Origin: Nocardioides aquaticus
Lineage (GTDB): Bacteria > Actinomycetota > Actinomycetes > Propionibacteriales > Nocardioidaceae
Reading direction: 5' to 3'
NCBI RefSeq assembly: GCF_018459925.1
Contig: NZ_CP075371.1
Span: forward strand, 4,278,001-4,342,000
DNA length: 64,000 nucleotides
Below are positions 35,045 through 44,977 of this stretch, piece by piece; positions within the stretch are counted from its first letter, which is position 1; each line of letters opens with the position of its first letter. The position numbers were made by a program, and so were the translations under genes. The notes under the pieces are model-generated. The model worked only from the letters and a program-made list of their open reading frames with translations. It had not been told where the DNA came from and did no database searches.

Positions 35045-36382
35045 CTAGCCTCCCACCCCGAAGAAGGCGAGGTGCAGGAACCCGCCCCCCAGACCCATGA
35101 TCGCGCCGTGGGCGTAGAGCATCCACTCGTCCTCGCGGATGGCCGAGCGCATCATCTCCACGAAGTCGCGCGGCGGCAGCTCCTTGGTGCGCCGGGCCAC
35201 CAGCTCCTGGATCCGCTCGGCCTGCTGGGCGTTGAACGCCCGGTCCCGGAACGGCGTCAGGGTACGACCCACGGCCTCGCGCGCCACGGAGTCGCGGATG
35301 CTGTCGAACCGCTCGGCGCCCATCGCCACCCGGACCGCGCCGCGGGCCGGTCCGGCCGCGCGGTCGATGGCCGGACGCATCGCGGTGGCCAGCATCTGCC
35401 GGGTCCGGTCGCCGCGGGGGCCGTTGAGCAGGAAGTCGCCGATCCGCTCCAGCGTGATCACGTCCTCGGCGATGATCCGGGCGTACACCTCCGCGGCCTG
35501 GTCCTGACGACGCAGGAAGAGCCCGTGCACCCGGATCCCGAGGATGCGGCGCGGCTCGGGCGGCTCGAAGATCAGCCACATCCCGAGCGCGTTGGTCACC
35601 CACCCGACGACCACGCCGAGGATCGGCAGCAGCCACCACTGGCCCACGATGCTGTCGGCCACGGCGACCGGGACGCCGAGCAGGAAGCCGAAGACGAAGC
35701 CGAAGCGCACCATCAGGTCGAGCTCGCGCTGGCCGAAGTCGCGGAAGATCCGCACGACGAGCGCGGGGTTCTCGCGGAAGTGGTCGATCACCATGATCTT
35801 CGGGTCGAGCAGCTGGTCGATGTGCTCGCCGATCTCGTCGGTGACCCGGGTGACCACCGCCGGGACCTGGTTCTGCACCCGCTCCACGACGGCCTCGCGC
35901 ACCGGCCCGGGCAGGTCGCGCCACAACCGGGGGTGCTCGCGTCGCATCACCTCGTCGACCAGGGCGGGGATCTCCGGGCGGAAGCTGGCGACGATGTGCT
36001 CGGCGATCCGCTCCGGCTCGAGCTGCTGGTAGAAGTCCGAGGGCGTGCCGAGCTTCGCGATGGCCTTGTCCACCGCGATGCTGCCCATCTTGGCGGCGCG
36101 CGCGGGGATGATGCCCTGCCAGCCGACACCGCCCTGCAGGACCCCGGGGATCTCCTGGATCTTGCGCGGCAGCACCGAGGCCAGCTCCCGCATCCCGGGG
36201 ATCCGCACGCCGCGGAAGCGCACCGGGCTGAACAGCATCCACAGCCCGGACCAGTTGATCAGGAAGCCGACGACGCCCGTGAACAGCGGGATGGTCAGGA
36301 AGTGCACCCAGTGGATGTGGGTCCACCACGTGACGACGGCGTCGACCACGCCGTCCACGCCCAGCCAGTCCACGAGCCCCAT
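35045..36382 (-). CDS. DUF445-family membrane protein
   Basis: A 445-residue protein of the DUF445 family. Hydrophobic segments lie near residues 27-52, 222-246 and 250-275, and a final one near the C-terminus. Duplicated DUF445 signatures appear as FTGVVGFLINWSGLWMLF and VVVGWVTNALGMWLIF, each followed by a helical soluble part. The family is often linked to envelope processes; a role has not been fixed. The Abi-alpha-like gene follows with 6 bp between. The gene is divergent from the sensor-REC-kinase pair. Confidence 0.85.
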   Translation of the reverse strand: MGLVDWLGVDGVVDAVVTWWTHIHWVHFLTIPLFTGVVGFLINWSGLWMLFSPVRFRGVRIPGMRELASVLPRKIQEIPGVLQGGVGWQGIIPARAAKMGSIAVDKAIAKLGTPSDFYQQLEPERIAEHIVASFRPEIPALVDEVMRREHPRLWRDLPGPVREAVVERVQNQVPAVVTRVTDEIGEHIDQLLDPKIMVIDHFRENPALVVRIFRDFGQRELDLMVRFGFVFGFLLGVPVAVADSIVGQWWLLPILGVVVGWVTNALGMWLIFEPPEPRRILGIRVHGLFLRRQDQAAEVYARIIAEDVITLERIGDFLLNGPRGDRTRQMLATAMRPAIDRAAGPARGAVRVAMGAERFDSIRDSVAREAVGRTLTPFRDRAFNAQQAERIQELVARRTKELPPRDFVEMMRSAIREDEWMLYAHGAIMGLGGGFLHLAFFGVGG

Positions 36383-36446
36383 ACCCTCCGGCCACGGCCC
36401 ACGACGACGTGGACCCGTCCCGGCAGGCTAGTGGCTCGCCGGCCCC

Positions 36447-36468
36447 GGGGGGTGAGGGCGGGGGTGGG
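36447..36468 (+). other. G-quadruplex-forming G-rich tract
   Basis: Four G-runs (6, 3, 5 and 3 Gs) separated by loops of 3, 1 and 1 nt lie in the 206-bp region between the DUF445 gene and the sensor gene. The pattern meets the usual definition of a G4 on the plus strand. Nothing else clear is seen in that region. Confidence 0.4.
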
Positions 36469-36588
36469 CGGAGGCGCCGCGGGGCGGGCCGATCTGAGGC
36501 ACAACGACCCTGACGACCGGCCCGTTCGTCGCTCTACTGTGAGGTCGTGCTCCCTCTCCACCCTGCGCCCGTGACCGGGTGACCCGAG

Positions 36589-37191
36589 GTGCCCTGGTCC
36601 CTCGGGCTGGTCGCCAACCTGGTGATCGCCCTCAGCTACGTCCTGATCGCGCTGACCATCCTGCGTCCCCTGCAGCGCACCGGGCAGCTGCGCAGCAACG
36701 CCCTGGCCACCGCCACGGCGGCGATCTTCGTGACCTGCGCGGTCCACCGGCTCGCGCAGGCGGTCTACCTGGCGCTGCCGTGGTTCGGGTCGGAGACGCC
36801 CCAGGGCGAGGCCATGCGCGACGCGTGGAGCTGGCCGCTGGCCTCGTGGGACCTCGTGGGCGCCCTGGTGGCGATCTACTACTGGTCGCTGCGCCGGTCG
36901 TACTCCTCGCTGATCGAGGGCGCCGCCCTCTTCGCCGACCTCGAGCTGCGCGAGCGGCAGGCGCTCGACCTGAACGACAACGTCCTGCAGGGCCTCGTGG
37001 TGGCGCGGATGTCGCTCGAGCGCGGTGACCGCGACAAGGCCCTCGACGCCCTGGACGCCGCCATCGGCTCGGCCGGGACGATCATCACCGACCTGCTCGG
37101 CGGCGGTCGCCAGGGCGTGCCGGCGCCGCTGCGCTCGACGCCCGCGGTCGTGGCCGGGCCACCGCCGCCCGGGACGGACGAACGGGCATGA
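36589..37191 (+). CDS. Membrane sensor-like protein with degenerate dimerisation helix
   Basis: A 200-residue protein. Three or four transmembrane helices fill residues 5-105. They are followed by a coiled helix pair that reads like the dimerisation domain of HisKA_3 kinases (RERQALDLNDNVLQGLVVAR, then ALDALDAAIGSAGTIITDLLG). The expected His in L-H-D is Asn (N129) and there is no ATPase domain. The same LND variant is known to me from other actinobacterial proteins. The stop overlaps the REC-kinase start by 4 bp, so it is probably its membrane partner. The GTG has no clear ribosome site. Confidence 0.75.
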   Translation: MPWSLGLVANLVIALSYVLIALTILRPLQRTGQLRSNALATATAAIFVTCAVHRLAQAVYLALPWFGSETPQGEAMRDAWSWPLASWDLVGALVAIYYWSLRRSYSSLIEGAALFADLELRERQALDLNDNVLQGLVVARMSLERGDRDKALDALDAAIGSAGTIITDLLGGGRQGVPAPLRSTPAVVAGPPPPGTDERA

Positions 37192-38660
37192 CCGACCACC
37201 ACCCCGGCCCCCGGCGGCGCCGCACCCTGCTCGTCGACGACACCCCCGACCTCCGCGAGCTGCTCGCGATGACCCTGGAGGAGACCGACGACTTCGAGGT
37301 CGTCGGCGAGGCCGGTGACGGTCGCGCCGGCATCGAGGCGGCGCAGCAGACCGAGCCCGACCTGGTGGTGCTGGACCTGGCGATGCCGGTGATGGACGGC
37401 CTTGAGGCGCTGCCGCACCTGCGGCGGTCGCGCCCGGCCGCGACGATCGTGGTGCTGTCCGGGTTCGGGGCGACCGCGATGCGCGACCAGGCCCTGGTCT
37501 CCGGCGCCGACGGCTACGTCGAGAAGGGCACCCGGCTGCCGGCCATCGTCGACCGGCTGCGCCGGATCGCCGCCGAGAGCGAGGCCCGCCGGGGCGTCGT
37601 GCTGGGCCAGGACGACGCGCCCGCGGCGCCGCCCCGGCAGGAGCAGGCAGCGACCCCCGCCGACCTGATCGCCGCGGACCCGGCCGCCCTGCTCGTCGAC
37701 CAGGCACCGGTGGCCATGCTGGTGGCCGACCACGCCGACGGGACGGTGCGCTTCGCGAACGGCGCCGCCACCCAGATGCTCGGGATCACCGCCGGGCCGC
37801 TGTCCTCGCTGGCCGACCTGCTGCCCGACCTCTGGGACGCCGTCTCCGGGCGCGACCCGTCGGAGGTGCCCGACGAGTCGGTGCGGGTGCAGGTCGTGCA
37901 CGACGGTGCGCGCTTCGCGGTGCGCAGCACGCGTTCAGGTCCCTCGCTGCTCGTCTACGCAGGCCCGGACCCCGCCGACGAGGAGGTGTCCCGGCTGCGC
38001 TCGGCCATCACCACCACCGCCCACGAGCTGCGCGGGCCGGTGACGGTCCTCGGCGGGATCGCCGAGGTCCTCGCGCCGGGGGAGGACGAGCTCGAGCCCG
38101 CCCGTCGGGCCGCGATGGTCGCCTCGGTCGGGCGCCAGGCCGCGCGCCTGGACTCCCTCACCGCCGACCTGCTGACCGCCGCCCAGGCCCGCCGCGGGGT
38201 GCTCGACGTACGCCTGGAGCCGCTCGACCTCGTCGAGACGCTCGAGACGATCCTGGCCGCCCACCCCGACGTGGCCCTGCACGTGCTGGCCCGCGACGGG
38301 GGCGAGGCGGACTCCCTGCGCGTCCGGGCCGACCCCGGCCGGCTGGAGCAGATGGTGACCAACCTGGTGGGCAACGCCCGCAAGTACGGCGCACCGCCGG
38401 TCGTGGTCACCGTCGGCGAGCAGGGCCCCTGGGCGCACCTGGCCGTCGAGGACCAGGGCACCGGCGTGCCGGAGTCCTTCCGCGGCCAGCTCTTCGACGA
38501 GTTCTCCCGCGCCCCGGGCGCCTCGGCCCGTGGCACCGGGCTCGGGCTCTTCGTGGTGCGCCGCCTGGCCCTGGCGCACGGCGGGGACGTGCAGCACCGC
38601 AACGGCGCCGACCGGGGGTCGGTCTTCACCGTCACGCTGCCGGTGCTGACCGGGGCCTGA
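37188..38660 (+). CDS. REC-first hybrid histidine kinase
   Basis: A 490-residue protein, paralogous to that at 32535. The receiver domain (D17/D18, phospho-acceptor D63, S91, K113) is followed by a PAS-like segment (about 165-255), a HisKA dimerisation helix with an intact His (TTAHELRGPV, H279) and a HATPase with N396, EDQGTG and RGTGLGL. The unusual order (REC before kinase) suggests an internal phosphorelay or a regulatory REC. No transmembrane segment is seen, so it presumably works with the membrane protein encoded just before it, with which its start overlaps by 4 bp. A GPED-type tandem repeat in DNA spans its stop. Confidence 0.9.
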   Translation: MTDHHPGPRRRRTLLVDDTPDLRELLAMTLEETDDFEVVGEAGDGRAGIEAAQQTEPDLVVLDLAMPVMDGLEALPHLRRSRPAATIVVLSGFGATAMRDQALVSGADGYVEKGTRLPAIVDRLRRIAAESEARRGVVLGQDDAPAAPPRQEQAATPADLIAADPAALLVDQAPVAMLVADHADGTVRFANGAATQMLGITAGPLSSLADLLPDLWDAVSGRDPSEVPDESVRVQVVHDGARFAVRSTRSGPSLLVYAGPDPADEEVSRLRSAITTTAHELRGPVTVLGGIAEVLAPGEDELEPARRAAMVASVGRQAARLDSLTADLLTAAQARRGVLDVRLEPLDLVETLETILAAHPDVALHVLARDGGEADSLRVRADPGRLEQMVTNLVGNARKYGAPPVVVTVGEQGPWAHLAVEDQGTGVPESFRGQLFDEFSRAPGASARGTGLGLFVVRRLALAHGGDVQHRNGADRGSVFTVTLPVLTGA

Positions 38661-38700
38661 GGACGGGCCTGAGGACGGGCCTGAGGACGAGCCCGAGGAC
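38653..38700. repeat. 12-bp tandem repeat at the 3' end of the REC-kinase gene
   Basis: Three exact copies of GGGCCTGAGGAC followed by one degenerate copy, spanning the stop codon at 38658-38660. Purely a slippage-type repeat; no function is visible. Confidence 0.7.
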
Positions 38701-38713
38701 GGGGACCGGCCGG

Positions 38714-39163
38714 TCAGCGTCCGCGGCGCCAGACCACGACCGAGGCGTCCATGGCCCGCGGACGCAGGACCGGCAGCTTGTTGGGCAGGCCCGGTGCGTC
38801 GACGCGCGGGCGGCCGAGCCCGGCCTGCGAGGCCTGGTGCAGCGCGGCGCGGGTGGCCTCGAGCTCGGCAGCGAGCTCGGCGGCCTGCCGGCGCAGGACG
38901 GCGTTGTCGCGCTCGAGCTCCAGGATCCGGCGGACGCCCTCGAGCCCGATCCCGGACGAGGTGAGCTCGGCGATCTCGCGCAGCTGCTCGATGTCGCGCG
39001 AGGAGTAGCGGCGCCCGCCCCCGCCGGTGCGGCCCGGGGTGACCAGGCCGAGGCGCTCGTAGGTGCGCAGGGTCTGCGGGTGGAGCCCGGTCAGCTGGGC
39101 GGCCACGCTGATCACGTAGACCGCGGCGTCCGGCGGCGGGGGCGCGAACGGCTCGCGCGGCAT
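38714..39163 (-). CDS. hspR: Heat-shock repressor HspR (MerR family)
   Basis: A 149-residue MerR-like regulator. The N-terminal HTH (VISVAAQLTGLHPQTLRTYERLGLV) and the wing RRYSSRDIEQLREI are followed by a short coiled coil (LRRQAAELAAELEATRAALH). HspR binds HAIR sites, in complex with DnaK, to repress dnaK and clpB. Both sites are in this window. It is the last gene of the dnaK-grpE-dnaJ-hspR operon, its ATG overlapping the dnaJ stop. Confidence 0.93.
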   Translation of the reverse strand: MPREPFAPPPPDAAVYVISVAAQLTGLHPQTLRTYERLGLVTPGRTGGGGRRYSSRDIEQLREIAELTSSGIGLEGVRRILELERDNAVLRRQAAELAAELEATRAALHQASQAGLGRPRVDAPGLPNKLPVLRPRAMDASVVVWRRGR

Positions 39164-40353
39164 CACCCGGCCTCCTCGAAGAGCCGGCTGCGCAGCGGCT
39201 TGCCGGACACCGCGTCGCGGTAGGACTCGACCGCCTCGCGGGCGGCCGGGTCGAGCACGGCGGGCACCTGGACCTCCACGGTGGCGAGCAGGTCGCCCTT
39301 CGAGCCGTCGGCCCGTGGGGCGCCGCGACCGCGTACCCGGAAGGTGCGCCCGTTGGGCGTGCCGGCCGGCAGCCGCAGCGTGACCGGGGCACCGCCGAGG
39401 GTCGGGACCTTGATCTCGGCGCCCAGGGCGACCTCGTCGAACGAGACCGGCACGTCGAGGGTCAGGTTGTCCCCGGCGCGGCCGAAGAGCCGGTGCGGAC
39501 TGACCTTGACGGTCACGAAGAGGTCGCCGGCGGGGCCGCCGTTCTCGCCGGCCGTGCCCTTGCCCTTGAGCCGGATCCGCTGGCCGTCCTTGACCCCGGC
39601 CGGGATGCGGGCCTGGATCGTGCGGTTCGACCGGCCCCGACCGGAGCCCGCGCAGGTCGGGCAGGCCTCGTCGTAGATCAGCTGGCGCCCGGCGCAGCGG
39701 GGACAGGTCTCGTTCATCGAGAACGCGCCGCCGGAGGTGCTGACGACGTAGCCGGCGCCCTCGCACTCGGAGCAGATGTGGGGCCGCGTGCCCGGCTTGC
39801 CGCCGGTGCCCGAGCAGCTCGGGCAGGGGGCGTCCGAGGCGAGGCGCAACGAGATCGTCACGCCGTCCAACGAGTCGACGAAGGAGATGGTCGCGGTGGT
39901 CTCGGCGTCCGGGCCCTTGCGGGGCCGCGGCGCCTGCTGACGTCGCTGCGGGCCGCCCGCGCCACCGAACAGGTCGCCGAACATGTCACCGAAGCCGCCC
40001 CCGCCCATCCGGTCGCGGAGCAGGTCCTCGACGTTGACGCCACCGGCCTGGCCACCGGGCTGACCGCCGCGGGTGCCGCCGAAGCCGCCGAACGCGCCGG
40101 AGCCCTGCAGGCGGCGCATCTCGTCGTACTTCGGGCGCTTGTCGGTGTCACCGACGACGTCGTAGGCCTCCGCGACCTTCTTGAAGCGGTCGTGCTTGGC
40201 GGTGTCGCCGGGGTTGGAGTCGGGGTGGTTGTCGCGCGCGAGCCTGCGGTAGGCCTTCTTGATCTCCGCCGCGGAGGCGTCCTTGGCCACGCCGAGCTCG
40301 GCGTAGAAGTCCTTGCCTGCCCAGTCGGGCCGGAAGCCCTGGTCGTCGGCCAT
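39163..40353 (-). CDS. dnaJ: Chaperone DnaJ
   Basis: A 396-residue type I Hsp40. The J-domain (residues 16-80) has the HPD triad in ARDNHPDSNPGD. A Gly/Phe-rich linker with FGGFGGTRGG and MGGGGFGDMFGDLF follows, then the zinc-finger part with CPSCSGTG, CSECEGAG, CPRCAGRQ and CPTCAGSG, the third of which departs from CxxCxGxG, and the C-terminal substrate domain. It delivers substrates to DnaK and stimulates its ATPase. GGGAGG precedes the ATG. It lies in the dnaK operon behind a strong hairpin after grpE. Confidence 0.97.
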   Translation of the reverse strand: MADDQGFRPDWAGKDFYAELGVAKDASAAEIKKAYRRLARDNHPDSNPGDTAKHDRFKKVAEAYDVVGDTDKRPKYDEMRRLQGSGAFGGFGGTRGGQPGGQAGGVNVEDLLRDRMGGGGFGDMFGDLFGGAGGPQRRQQAPRPRKGPDAETTATISFVDSLDGVTISLRLASDAPCPSCSGTGGKPGTRPHICSECEGAGYVVSTSGGAFSMNETCPRCAGRQLIYDEACPTCAGSGRGRSNRTIQARIPAGVKDGQRIRLKGKGTAGENGGPAGDLFVTVKVSPHRLFGRAGDNLTLDVPVSFDEVALGAEIKVPTLGGAPVTLRLPAGTPNGRTFRVRGRGAPRADGSKGDLLATVEVQVPAVLDPAAREAVESYRDAVSGKPLRSRLFEEAG

Positions 40354-40409
40354 ACGCACCTCCCGTCCTGATCATCGTTGCTGCGGCGCCGGCGCGGTGG
40401 CGCCGGGCC

Positions 40410-40444
40410 GGGTACGCGGGCCGGGCGGCCCGGCCCGCGTACCC
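40410..40444 (-). terminator. Strong hairpin between grpE and dnaJ
   Basis: Perfect 17-nt GC-rich arms (40410-40426 and 40428-40444) with a 1-nt spacer. No T-run follows. Being in the middle of the operon, it could be an attenuator, an RNA-processing or stabilising stem, or a terminator with read-through. Confidence 0.8.
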
Positions 40445-40480
40445 CTGTCCTGCGTGTGCTGGTGGTGCGGTGCCCTGCCG

Positions 40481-41118
40481 TCAGGCGGGCGGGTCGACGA
40501 CGAGCACCTGCGCGGCGCGGACCACGCGGTCGCCGATCTTGTAGCCCGACTTGGCCACCACCTTGCAGGTGGTCACCGTGACCTCGGCGTCCTCGCCCAG
40601 GTGGGAGAGGGCCTCGTGCAGCGTCGGGTCGAAGGCGTCGCCCGGGGTGCCGTACTTCAGCAGCCCGGAGCCGGCCACCGTCCGCTCGAGCTGCTCGGCG
40701 ACGGCCTTGAAGCCGCCGTCCAGCGGCTCGTGCTCGCGGGCCCGGTCGATGGTGTCGAGCACCTCGACGATCGGCGCCAGCGCCTTGAAGGTCGCGTTCT
40801 CCTTGAGCAGGTCGCGGTCACGCTCGACCCGCCGCTTGTAGTTCACGAACTCCGCCTGCAGGCGCTGGAGGTCGGCGAGCCGCTCGGCGGACTCCATCCG
40901 GACCACCGCCAGCTCGTCCTCGACGACCTGGTCGGCCTCGTCCGCGTCCACGTCTCCGTGCGTGCCGACGGGCTCCTCGGCGCCCTCGCCCTCCACGACC
41001 GAGGCTGCGTCGTCGGGCCCGCCGCCGGCCCCGCCGCCGGCGACGTCCTCAGGGACGTCGGCCGGCGTCGGGTCCTCGGGCAACGGTGCCGTGTCCCGGG
41101 GGTCGGTGGGGTCCTGGG

Positions 41119-41122
<4 letters not shown>
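40481..41122 (-). CDS. grpE: Nucleotide-exchange factor GrpE
   Basis: A 213-residue GrpE. A disordered acidic N-terminal stretch is followed by the coiled-coil dimer region ([20 protein letters not shown]). The C-terminal beta-wing domain contains [19 protein letters not shown], the family signature. It releases ADP from DnaK. GTG start overlapping the dnaK stop (GTGA), so it is translationally coupled. Confidence 0.95.
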
Positions 41123-43008
<1,886 letters not shown>

Positions 43009-43112
43009 GGTGAGTACCTCCTGAGTACTGCCCGGGTGCCCGGGAAAACGTGGGGTTCCGCTGCGGACCGGTGGTGCCTGGTACGGCGGGCTGCTGCGAT
43101 CTTGGCAGAAGA

Positions 43113-43133
43113 GTTGAGTGCGTTCAACTCAAG
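43113..43133. promoter_or_regulatory. HAIR (HspR-binding) operator of dnaK
   Basis: GTTGAGT-N7-ACTCAAG, one mismatch to the HAIR consensus, lies about 105 bp before dnaK. It fits repression by HspR encoded at the end of the same operon. Confidence 0.92.
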
Positions 43134-43201
43134 TTCGTTCAGTGGGTGCAACGGGAGGCGGGGCGCGGTTGTTCCCGTGCGCACCCGGCAGGATGGACGG
43201 G

Positions 43202-43819
43202 GTGCACCCGACCGCCGCGGAGATCGTCCGCCACCACGACAGCACGCGCCCCGACACCGACGCCCTGGTGCCCGGCCAGCGCCAGGAGCCGTACGAGATC
43301 CGGCTGGTCGAGCACGACCCCGCCTGGGCCGGGGAGGCGCAGCGGGTCGTGGCGCACGTCCGCGCGCTGCTCGGCGACCGCGCGCTCGAGGTGCACCACG
43401 TCGGCTCCACCTCCGTGCCGGGCCTGCCGGCCAAGCCGATCCTCGACCTCGACCTCGTGGTCGACGACCCGGCCGACGAGCAGGCGTACCTGCCCGACCT
43501 CGTGGCCGGCGGGTTCGTGCACCGGATCCGCGAGCCGTGGTGGCACGAGCACCGCCTGCTGGTGTGGCGCGGGTCGACCCCGCGGACCACGCTGCACGTC
43601 TTCGGGCCGGGCTGCCCGGAGGTGGTGCGGCACCTGATGTTCCGCGACCGGCTGCGGGAGCGGGCGGAGGTGCGGGAGCGGTACGCCGCCGCCAAGCGGG
43701 AGGCCGCCGCGTCGACGAACGCCTCCGGCGGGACCGGGATGGACTACAACCGGGTCAAGGAGCCGGTCGTCCGGGCGTTGTACGACGAGATGTTCCGCGA
43801 GCACGGCCTGCTGACGTAG
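43202..43819 (+). CDS. GrpB-family nucleotidyltransferase-like protein
   Basis: A 205-residue protein of the GrpB (UPF0157) family with the nucleotidyltransferase-like core HHVGSTSVPGLPAKPILDLD. It is unrelated to GrpE despite the name. The C-terminal YNRVKEPVVRAL and YAAAKREAA helices are also typical. The activity is unknown; RNA or small-molecule nucleotidyl transfer is possible. The GTG with an upstream AGGA was chosen; an ATG three codons earlier is possible. It is divergent from the dnaK operon. Confidence 0.88.
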   Translation: MHPTAAEIVRHHDSTRPDTDALVPGQRQEPYEIRLVEHDPAWAGEAQRVVAHVRALLGDRALEVHHVGSTSVPGLPAKPILDLDLVVDDPADEQAYLPDLVAGGFVHRIREPWWHEHRLLVWRGSTPRTTLHVFGPGCPEVVRHLMFRDRLRERAEVRERYAAAKREAAASTNASGGTGMDYNRVKEPVVRALYDEMFREHGLLT

Positions 43820-43895
43820 CCGCTCGGCCCCGGGTGGCCAGCGCCACACACGGACGGGTCGTGGTCGGCGGTGGCGGGCGGGCACTCTTGGTGCC

Positions 43896-44360
43896 ATGAG
43901 CATCCTGTCGAGCCCGCTGCGCCTGTTCCGCACGGTCGCCGTCGCCGAGGCCGTCACCTGGGCCCTGCTGCTGGTCGGGATGTTCCTGAAGTACGTCACC
44001 GAGACCACCGACGTGGCCGTGTCGGTCTTCGGGATGGTGCACGGGGTGGTGTTCATCGCCTACATGCTGACCGCGCTGGTGGTGTGGGTCGACCAGCGGT
44101 GGAGCGCGGTTCGCGGGCTGCTCGGGCTGGCGGCCGCCGTACCCCCGTTCTTCACGATCCTCTTCGACCGGGCCACCGAGAAGCGGGGGCTGCTCGACAC
44201 CCGCTGGCGGCTCGCCGACGGCGGCGCGACCCCGGCCGGTCCCGCCGAGAAGGCCGTCGCCGGCCTGCTGCGCCGCCCGGCTCGGGCCGCGGTCGGCGGT
44301 CTCGTCGCGGTCGCCGCACTCACCGCCGTCGCGCTCGCGGTCGGGCCGCCCGTCGGCTGA
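43896..44360 (+). CDS. DUF3817-family membrane protein
   Basis: A 154-residue integral membrane protein with three helices in the DUF3817 core (LFRTVAVAEAVTWALLLVGMF, VSVFGMVHGVVFIAYM and a third) and a fourth at the C-terminus. The family is widespread in actinobacteria; the role is unknown. An ATG start is used. It converges on the frameshifted Nudix gene, with the triple 22-bp repeat between them. Confidence 0.85.
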   Translation: MSILSSPLRLFRTVAVAEAVTWALLLVGMFLKYVTETTDVAVSVFGMVHGVVFIAYMLTALVVWVDQRWSAVRGLLGLAAAVPPFFTILFDRATEKRGLLDTRWRLADGGATPAGPAEKAVAGLLRRPARAAVGGLVAVAALTAVALAVGPPVG

Positions 44361-44368
44361 GCGCCGGA

Positions 44369-44433
44369 AGCGTCACCTCGACGCGCCGCGAGCGTCATCT
44401 CGGCTGTCCGAAAGCGTCATCTCGGCGGGGGCT
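44369..44433. repeat. Triple 22-bp tandem repeat, locus A
   Basis: Three units of 22 bp start at 44369, 44391 and 44413, sharing AGCGTCAyCTCG (unit 1 has C at y). The last unit runs into GGCGGGGGCT and ends within the stop of the Nudix gene. The same three-unit array, with the same unit-1 substitution and the same end, is at 53653-53717. Confidence 0.8.
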
Positions 44434-44910
44434 AGCGCAGCCGGAGCAGCGCCTCGTCCACCAGCGACACGTGCGGCAGCCGCGGCACGTCGCTCACGAG
44501 GACCCAGCGGGCGGTGTCGGTGCTGCCGTCGACCTCGTCGCGCAGTCGCCCGCCGGTGACGCGGCCGTCGAAAACCACCCGCACCGCCTTCATCGGCCGG
44601 TCCGTGTCGCGGTGGCGACGCTCGGGGTGATGACGTAGCTGCTGACCCAGAGCACGTCGCCGAGGACCACGTCGTAGCCCGTCTCCTCGCGCACCTCCCG
44701 CACCGCGGTCTGCTCGACGCCCTCGTGCAGCTCCGCACCGCCACCGGGCAGGGTCCACTGGGGCCGGTCGCCCTCGTTCCACAGCGCCAGCAGCACTCGC
44801 CGCCCGCCGGGCCGGTCCTCGGTCAGCAGGACGTAGGCGGCCAGCCGGGTGTCGTACTCGGTGTAGTCGGGCAGGGGGTCGGGCAGGCGGTCCGGATGCG
44901 GTGCGTCCAT
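44432..44910 (-). pseudogene. Nudix hydrolase, single-base frameshift
   Basis: The Nudix box GGGAELHEGVEQTAVREVRE and EETGYDV are intact near residues 57-82. After VITP the first frame leaves the family pattern and stops at 44590. The homologous rest (ERRHRDTDRPMKAVRVVF to SLVDEALLRLR) continues in another frame and ends at 44432. Adding one base in the run of four Gs (44624-44627 on the plus strand; Cs in the gene) restores a 159-residue protein. It is either a recent loss, a sequencing error in a homopolymer, or slippage. The substrate of the intact enzyme is unknown. Confidence 0.75.
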
Positions 44911-44977
44911 CCCCCGATCCTCGCGGGTTCACCCCGAGGGTTGGAATACCAGGGGGGTGCGGGTCGCTGAGGACGGC

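Noticed and set aside
34046..36382. Phage abortive-infection system (Abi-alpha)
   Set aside because: The DUF4393 family name comes from one member. The gene here is paired with DUF445 in an ordinary chromosomal setting without defence genes.
36589..36800. Ethylene-receptor-like sensor domain in the membrane protein
   Set aside because: The Cys and His in IFVTCAVHRL are spaced C-x2-H, while the copper site of ethylene receptors is C-x3-H, and the Asp of helix 1 is missing.
38653..38700. Read-through extension of the REC-kinase through the 12-bp repeat
   Set aside because: A second in-frame stop follows 9 bp after the first, so the repeat cannot add a tail in that frame.
43202..43819. A second GrpE-like exchange factor next to dnaK
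   Set aside because: The protein is of the GrpB nucleotidyltransferase-like family; the similar name is accidental and there is no coiled coil or beta-wing.
44369..44433. CRISPR-like array
   Set aside because: The 22-bp units are directly tandem without unique spacers, only three units exist and no cas genes are near.
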